DNA of 64,000 bases, from positions 1 to 64,000 of the forward strand of contig CAZSIT010000008.1 in assembly GCA_964607165.1 (NCBI GenBank), given 5' to 3'. The DNA comes from DSPP01 sp964607165 (GTDB lineage: Bacteria; Zixibacteria; MSB-5A5; DSPP01). Positions 59,685 to 64,000 of this stretch are shown here, piece by piece (the stretch's first letter is position 1; each line of letters begins with the position of its first letter). Position numbers and translations under genes: made by a program. Below the pieces are notes generated by a model. It worked only from the letters and a program-made list of their open reading frames with translations. It made no database searches and was not told where the DNA came from.

Positions 59685-59936
59685 ATGAAAGAGAAAATTC
59701 ATCCGGCCTATTACGACACGACCATAACCTGCGCCTGCGGCAACGTCATTGCCACCCGCTCAACGGTCAAAAACATTCACGTTGAAATCTGCTCCGTCTG
59801 CCACCCCTTTTTCACCGGCAAGCAGAGATTCGTTGACACCGCCGGACGGGTGGAGAAATACCGCCGCCGCTTCGAGAAGAAAGTCGTAAAAAAAGAGAAA
59901 GCCGCGCCGCCGGCGGTTGCCGAAACCGGCTCGTAA
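59685..59936 (+). CDS. rpmE: 50S ribosomal protein L31
   Basis: 83 residues. MKEKIHPAYYDTTITCACGN and EICSVCHPFFTGKQRFVDTAG match L31 with its zinc-binding cysteines (CAC and CSVC). A basic Ala/Lys tail is lineage-specific. The ATG at 59685 with gaaggga upstream is the correct start. Confidence 0.96.
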   Translation: MKEKIHPAYYDTTITCACGNVIATRSTVKNIHVEICSVCHPFFTGKQRFVDTAGRVEKYRRRFEKKVVKKEKAAPPAVAETGS

Positions 59937-59939
59937 GCC

Positions 59940-60131
59940 ATGAAAAAACGGCTCTTTGTTATTTCCGGAATATTGTTCGGTTTGATGTCGCTTTTGCATC
60001 TGTTTCGGATTTTTTGTCGTTTTGAGGCACAAATCGGCAGCTTATTCATCCCCCACTGGGTCTCCTATCTTGCCTTTCCGATTTTTGGCCTGCTGTCCAT
60101 CTTAAACTGGCGGGCGGCCTTAAAAGAGTGA
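59940..60131 (+). CDS. Small two-helix membrane protein
   Basis: 63 residues with two membrane helices (LFVISGILFGLMSLLHLFR and YLAFPIFGLLSILNW). It starts 3 bp after the rpmE stop and is probably co-transcribed with it. Function unknown. Confidence 0.7.
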   Translation: MKKRLFVISGILFGLMSLLHLFRIFCRFEAQIGSLFIPHWVSYLAFPIFGLLSILNWRAALKE

Positions 60132-60216
60132 GTTTTTCTATCACATACGATATCCCCTTGGTAGCCGACACTTTCTTGTCCCGAGCGAAGTCGAGGGAAG
60201 TGTCGGAGTAAATGCG

Positions 60217-60306
60217 ATGTGTTGTCTCTCAAGTAACAACCCCGACAAAAACGTCGGCGGTTTCTTTTTTCTGGTAGCCGACACTTTAGTGTCGGAAACG
60301 AATTAG
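60217..60306 (+). other. Truncated upstream copy 1 of the DUF1385 N-terminal coding segment
   Basis: Short frame MCCLSSNNPDKNVGG followed by unrelated sequence read from a hairpin repeat; 29 codons. NNPDKNVGG is identical to residues 7-15 of the gene at 60460. No ribosome site. Probably a duplication remnant rather than an expressed peptide. Confidence 0.6.
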
Positions 60307-60309
60307 AAT

Positions 60310-60447
60310 ATGTGTCTTTGCATCGCCAATAATCCGGACAAAAACGTCGGCGGTTTATTTTCTCTGGTAGCCGGCACTTCAGTGCCGGGAACGAACCCCT
60401 CGACTAAAGTCGAGGCTACCAAAAGAAAACCAATTTTTCAGGGATAA
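60310..60447 (+). other. Truncated upstream copy 2 of the DUF1385 N-terminal coding segment
   Basis: Short frame MCLCIANNPDKNVGG then sequence read through the hairpin repeat at 60366-60420; 45 codons. The same NNPDKNVGG block as in the gene that follows. No ribosome site. Confidence 0.6.
60366..60420. repeat. Double-hairpin intergenic repeat, ggtagcc family
   Basis: ggtag (60366-60370) pairs with ctacc (60416-60420), enclosing ccggcact-tc-agtgccgg (60371-60388) and cctcgact-aa-agtcgagg (60398-60415). A half copy without the second hairpin stands at 60273-60295, and another degenerate one near 60160. Confidence 0.82.
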
Positions 60448-60459
60448 GGGCAAAAATCT

Positions 60460-61431
60460 ATGCGCGTTTGTTGGCTTAATAATCCCGATAAAAACGTCGG
60501 CGGGCAGGCGGTCATCGAAGGAGTGATGATTCGCTCCTCGACCAAGGTCGCCACCGCCGTGCGACATCCGGACGGCCAAATCGTCTCCATCGATCGGGAA
60601 TTTCTACCCATCGTGAAACGAATTAAATGGCTGAACATTCCCATAGCTCGCGGAGTCATCGGCCTTTTTGAAATGCTCTATATCGGCTCCAAGAGTTTGA
60701 ACTTCTCGGCCGAAGTGGCGATGGAAGCGGAAGAGGAAAAGAAAGCCAGGGAAAAGCCGGAACAAAAAGTGAGGCCAAAGAAAAAGCAGTCCGATTTAAT
60801 GCTCGGACTGACCACCCTAATTGCCCTGGGGTTTGGAATCCTGCTTTTCTTTTTCGTTCCCATCTGGCTTTCCAACCTTTTCGGAATCAACCGCAACGCC
60901 ATCGCTTTCAACTTCCTGGCGGGCGGTTTTAGGATGACCATTTTCCTTGGCTATCTTTTCTTTCTTTCTTGTTTCAAGGATTTCAAACGCATTTTCCAGT
61001 ATCACGGCGCCGAGCATATGACCATCTACGCCTACGAAGCGGGCGACCCCTTGGAAGTCGGAGCGATTCGCAAATATCCGACGATGCACCCCCGCTGCGG
61101 CACTTCGTTTTTAATTTTAGTAGCGCTTCTGGCAATTCTTATCTACTCGGTTTCCGATGCCATCTATCTTTTGGTGGTCAAAACTCCCCCCGGAGTTTTG
61201 CGGCGGTTCGGGTATCATCTTTTGCTTTTGCCTTTGGTGGCCGGCGGAAGCTACGAAGTTTTGAAATGGTCGGCCAAGCTCAAAGACTCGACCCTCGGCA
61301 AAATCATCATCGCCCCCGGCATCTATCTGCAGAAAATCACTACCCTTTCGCCGTCCGATGACCAGATTGAAGTGGCGGTGGCCGCTTTAAAGGGAGCCGT
61401 GCCCCAACTGGTTTCTCCGGTTGCATCGTGA
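60460..61431 (+). CDS. DUF1385 family membrane protein
   Basis: 323 residues. VGGQAVIEGVMIRS near the N-terminus and QYHGAEHMTIYAYEAGD with HPRCGTSF are the DUF1385 signature. About four membrane helices. The gene usually sits near rpmE and prfA, as here, so a link to translation is often suspected. The NNPDKNVGG stretch of its N-terminus is repeated twice just upstream. Confidence 0.92.
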   Translation: MRVCWLNNPDKNVGGQAVIEGVMIRSSTKVATAVRHPDGQIVSIDREFLPIVKRIKWLNIPIARGVIGLFEMLYIGSKSLNFSAEVAMEAEEEKKAREKPEQKVRPKKKQSDLMLGLTTLIALGFGILLFFFVPIWLSNLFGINRNAIAFNFLAGGFRMTIFLGYLFFLSCFKDFKRIFQYHGAEHMTIYAYEAGDPLEVGAIRKYPTMHPRCGTSFLILVALLAILIYSVSDAIYLLVVKTPPGVLRRFGYHLLLLPLVAGGSYEVLKWSAKLKDSTLGKIIIAPGIYLQKITTLSPSDDQIEVAVAALKGAVPQLVSPVAS

Positions 61432-61464
61432 AACCAAAATCTTTGCCCAGGAACGACTCCGGCC

Positions 61465-61479
61465 TTCCTCCCTCTCCGC
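61465..61479 (+). repeat. 15-base match to the tRNA-Ser 3'-end family
   Basis: ttcctccctctccgc is identical to the matching part of the copy at 20221-20235. It lies 90 bp upstream of the accessory protease gene. Confidence 0.6.
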
Positions 61480-61567
61480 CTTTTTCTGTGCTCGCGGAAA
61501 AATCCTTCCCACCCCGATTGTAGCCTGTTATATTCACACTCCTTGGGCAGAAGCCTAAAATGACACT

Positions 61568-62722
61568 ATGGGTATCTACGCAGAATACTTGGACCGGCAC
61601 TTAAATTTTCCAGATTTATCCGCAGAAAGGAAACGCCAGCTTTCCCGGATTTCCCAGCTTCGAGGTGGAAACGACATTTTCTGCTATGCAGCAGACGTGA
61701 TGAAGCAAACTCCACTGGTCGCTATCGGATATCCAGACCTCTTACCCATCAAAGACCAGCTTGCCAACCTGAGTGGTAAAGCGGTCGATGTCATCTTAGA
61801 AACCCCCGGCGGTTCAGCCGAAATCACTGAAGATATCGTCAAACTACTCCGACATAAATACCAGAGGGTTGCCTTTATCGTTCCGGGAATGGCAAAAAGC
61901 GCTGGCACCATCATGACGATGTCGGGAGACGAAATTCTAATGGACAATGGGTCTTCCCTTGGCCCAATTGATGCACAAATATCCTGGCAAGGAAAGCAGT
62001 TTTCCGCCCACGCCTTTCTGGAAGGATTGAACAAAATCAAAGAAGAGGTCGATACGAAGGGCAGCTTGAACCGTGCATACGTTCCAATGCTACAGAACAT
62101 TTCACCCGGTGAGATTCAGTTTTGTGAGAACGCTCTCGAATTTTCGAAAAGCCTTGTGACCGACTGGCTCAACACCTATAAATTCCGCACTTGGACAAAG
62201 CACTCTAAAAGTGGCGCGCCTGTCACAGAGCAAGAGCGGCACACTCTTGCAAGAAAAATTGCTGAAGAGCTTTGCAACCAAAAAACATGGTTGACCCACC
62301 CCCGCTCTGTCAAAATAGAAGACTTAGAAAAACTCGGTCTGAGAATCACCGATTATAGCCAGAACGCCGACCTCTACGATGCTATCCAACGCTACCAGAC
62401 CTTATTGCAAATGATCTTTGATGGCACCAACATTTACAAAATCTTCGAGACGCCCACCTCTCAGATTGTCAGGTTCCTCTTGCCTGCCGGCGCACCGACC
62501 ACCAAGGAGCAACTCTTTGCTATAACTGAACTCAGGTGCACGAATTGCCAACACGTGAGCAAGATACAGGCCAACTTTGACGATGGAATACCACTTGAGC
62601 CGAGCACTCACCCTTTTCCTCCAGATGACAAATTCACATGCCCGAACTGCAAATCCCAGATTGACGTCAAAGCCCTGCGATTACAGCTTGAATCTCAATC
62701 AAAAAAACGTATATTGTCTTAG
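61568..62722 (+). CDS. SDH-type Clp-fold serine protease with C-terminal zinc ribbon
   Basis: 384 residues of the SppA/Clp-fold Ser-Asp-His family. VDVILETPGGSAEI is the oxyanion loop, Ser111 is in PGMAKSAGTIMTMSGDEI, Asp135 in SSLGPIDAQI and His244 in WLTHPRSVKI. The C-terminus carries a zinc ribbon with CTNCQHV and CPNCKSQ. Family members are membrane-associated or soluble peptidases of unknown substrate. It stands between DUF1385 and prfA, genes normally adjacent, and is followed by a 56-residue gene in the same unit. Confidence 0.88.
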   Translation: MGIYAEYLDRHLNFPDLSAERKRQLSRISQLRGGNDIFCYAADVMKQTPLVAIGYPDLLPIKDQLANLSGKAVDVILETPGGSAEITEDIVKLLRHKYQRVAFIVPGMAKSAGTIMTMSGDEILMDNGSSLGPIDAQISWQGKQFSAHAFLEGLNKIKEEVDTKGSLNRAYVPMLQNISPGEIQFCENALEFSKSLVTDWLNTYKFRTWTKHSKSGAPVTEQERHTLARKIAEELCNQKTWLTHPRSVKIEDLEKLGLRITDYSQNADLYDAIQRYQTLLQMIFDGTNIYKIFETPTSQIVRFLLPAGAPTTKEQLFAITELRCTNCQHVSKIQANFDDGIPLEPSTHPFPPDDKFTCPNCKSQIDVKALRLQLESQSKKRILS

Positions 62723-62730
62723 GAGAGCCT

Positions 62731-62901
62731 ATGGAAAACGATAAGTCGGTAATCTTTACGGAGCTTAAACGCCTAAAGGAAACCGAGCCAATCTACTTCC
62801 CTTCCGGGCAAGAGCAAAGGGAGGATGAAGAGATCCGGCATCTTCGTGAGATTGTTGAAGAAGTACAGCAACCAAGCTGGACTCTGTACACTTCCACCTA
62901 A
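62731..62901 (+). CDS. Small acidic protein, 56 residues, partner of the SDH protease
   Basis: ATG at 62731 has ggagag upstream and starts 8 bp after the protease stop. The product is charged (ELKRLKETEP, EDEEIRHLREIVEEVQQ) and predicted to form two helices. No family recognised; likely co-translated with the protease and perhaps a regulator or adaptor. Confidence 0.6.
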   Translation: MENDKSVIFTELKRLKETEPIYFPSGQEQREDEEIRHLREIVEEVQQPSWTLYTST

Positions 62902-63033
62902 ACTAGTCTATCCAACGAGTCCTACGAAGAGGGCGGTGCCCACTTGGCTCCGGCTGCCGCTTCTTAGCGTTTCATCTCCATTTTTCTAATTGAAACTTTT
63001 TATTTTGCCTAAAAGTTTATATTTTGGAAGATA

Positions 63034-64000
63034 ATGTTAGAACTTATAGAAAAAGTTGAAAACAAATATCGCGAGTTGACCGATTTGCTTTCCGACCCGG
63101 CGGTTCTTGGCGAACCATCTCGTCTCTCAAAAATTGCCCGCGAGCGGGCCGGGCTGGAGGAAGTGGTGCAGGCCGCCGGCCGCTACCGGCAGGTTTTGAC
63201 CCAAATCGAAGAAGATGAGAAGCTAAAACACTCCTCCGACAAAGAGCTGGCCGAAATGGCTAGAACCGAACTGGAGGAACTTAAACCTCAAAAGCAAAAG
63301 CTCGAAGAGGAATTGAAACTTCTCCTAGCTCCCCGCGACCCGAATGACGCCAAAAACGTCATCGTGGAAGTCCGCGCCGGTACCGGCGGGGAAGAAGCGG
63401 CCTTGTTCGCGGCTGAACTTTATCGGATGTATCAGCGCTATGCCGAGCGTCAGCGCTGGAAAGTGGAGCTGCTCTCCTCCAACCCCACCGGCATCGGCGG
63501 CTACAAGGAAGTCATTTTTTTGGTCGAAGGGAAGGGGGCGTTCGGCAAGTTAAAGCATGAATCGGGCGTACACCGCGTCCAACGCGTGCCGGCAACCGAG
63601 TCCTCCGGGCGGATTCACACCTCGGCCGCTTCCGTAGCGGTTTTGCCGGAGGTGGAGGATGTAGAAATCCAGATTAACCCGGCCGATTTGCGCATCGACG
63701 TTTTCCGTTCCTCCGGCCCGGGGGGGCAGTCGGTAAACACCACCGATTCCGCCGTGCGCATCACCCACGTCCCCTCCGGACTGGTGGTTACCTGCCAGGA
63801 TGAAAAGTCACAGATGAAAAATAAGACCAAGGCTTTGAAGGTCCTGCGCGCCCGCCTTTTGGACAAGGCCGTAACCGAGCAAAAAGAAAAAATCGACACC
63901 GCCCGCCGTTCGATGGTCGGCTCCGGTGACCGCTCCGAAAAAATCCGCACCTACAATTTTCCCCAGAATCGAATGACCGACCATCGCATCGGCCTGACCT
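63034..64000 (+). CDS. prfA: Peptide chain release factor 1 (3' end outside window)
   Basis: 322 codons are present. GTGGEEAALFAAELYRMY, the PxT-region PATESSGRIHTSAAS and the catalytic GGQ in SSGPGGQSVNTTDSAV identify RF1, which terminates translation at UAA and UAG. GGQ glutamine is the methylation target of PrmC. The ATG at 63034 follows ggaag. The C-terminus runs off the window. Confidence 0.97.
   Translation, partial: MLELIEKVENKYRELTDLLSDPAVLGEPSRLSKIARERAGLEEVVQAAGRYRQVLTQIEEDEKLKHSSDKELAEMARTELEELKPQKQKLEEELKLLLAPRDPNDAKNVIVEVRAGTGGEEAALFAAELYRMYQRYAERQRWKVELLSSNPTGIGGYKEVIFLVEGKGAFGKLKHESGVHRVQRVPATESSGRIHTSAASVAVLPEVEDVEIQINPADLRIDVFRSSGPGGQSVNTTDSAVRITHVPSGLVVTCQDEKSQMKNKTKALKVLRARLLDKAVTEQKEKIDTARRSMVGSGDRSEKIRTYNFPQNRMTDHRIGLT

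Noticed and set aside
62990..63023. TTGAAA and TATATT ahead of prfA as a promoter
   Set aside because: The spacer is 22 bp, too long for a normal sigma-70 promoter.

Overview
The window looks like part of a metagenome-assembled scaffold from a Gram-negative bacterium. Secreted lipoproteins, an outer-membrane-type barrel, toast-rack and polymer-forming envelope proteins, and two secreted proteins ending in dockerin-type (DxNxDG) modules suggest an uncultured FCB-type lineage such as Zixibacteria. That assignment is inference from gene style only. The base composition is a mosaic. Most genes sit at moderate GC (a 60-base sample at 18001 has 26 G/C), 20.7-28.1 kb is GC-rich (38 of 60 at 20761), and the OLD nuclease gene is AT-rich (23 of 60 at 54721), with the 37.3-39.4 kb restriction-modification pair also appearing AT-rich.

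Layout. 0-5.8 kb (minus): a repeat lipoprotein cut by the window edge, a response regulator, hflX, a LolA-like protein and a VWA/MoxR pair. 5.9-17.8 kb: mutM, a dockerin-tailed subtilase, a heme-motif/beta-propeller lipoprotein, a small lipoprotein, a dockerin-tailed FG-GAP protein, a HEAT-cyclophilin fusion, an adenosine-specific kinase, an MBL hydrolase and a secreted CxxC protein. 17.9-20.2 kb: a solute-binding lipoprotein, tRNA-Arg(ACG) next to tadA, then tRNA-Ser(CGA) followed by a tiny GIY-YIG element that duplicates the tRNA 3' end. 20.3-28.7 kb: a restriction-enzyme remnant and then a GC-rich block. The block encodes an RsbW-like kinase, a STAS antagonist, an ECF sigma and its anti-sigma, a membrane protein with 18-residue repeats (interrupted by a 100-N gap), a gluzincin/propeller/barrel protein and a PrsW-type protease. 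It ends near another exact 17-base copy of the tRNA-Ser 3' end.

28.9-37.3 kb: cupin, PEGA-domain Ser/Thr kinase, an ECF sigma/polymer-forming/toast-rack operon, cystathionine beta-synthase and glyS. 37.3-39.4 kb: a restriction-modification pair. 39.4-42.8 kb: DUF2238 protein, aquaporin, LiaF-like protein, NAD-binding epimerase. 42.9-48.3 kb: a minus-strand series led by queG and a rhodanese. The rhodanese 3' end plus a TTGACA promoter-like sequence recurs three times, each copy preceding a different accessory gene. 48.3-54 kb: flavin reductase, nadC, birA, uvrA. 54.2-56.1 kb: an OLD-family nuclease. 56.2-59.9 kb: recO (no canonical start visible), ftsB/divIC, eno, pcm, rpmE. 60-64 kb: DUF1385 gene preceded by two copies of its own N-terminal coding segment, an SDH-type Clp-fold protease with a 56-residue partner, and prfA running off the right edge.

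Genes that appear to work together: MoxR ATPase with the VWA protein; TadA with its substrate tRNA-Arg(ACG); the sigma/anti-sigma/PrsW set as a possible envelope-stress circuit; the sigma/polymer-forming/toast-rack operon as a second envelope response; and the restriction endonuclease with its methyltransferase. Intergenic DNA is rich in double-hairpin repeats whose stems differ while the architecture is kept.
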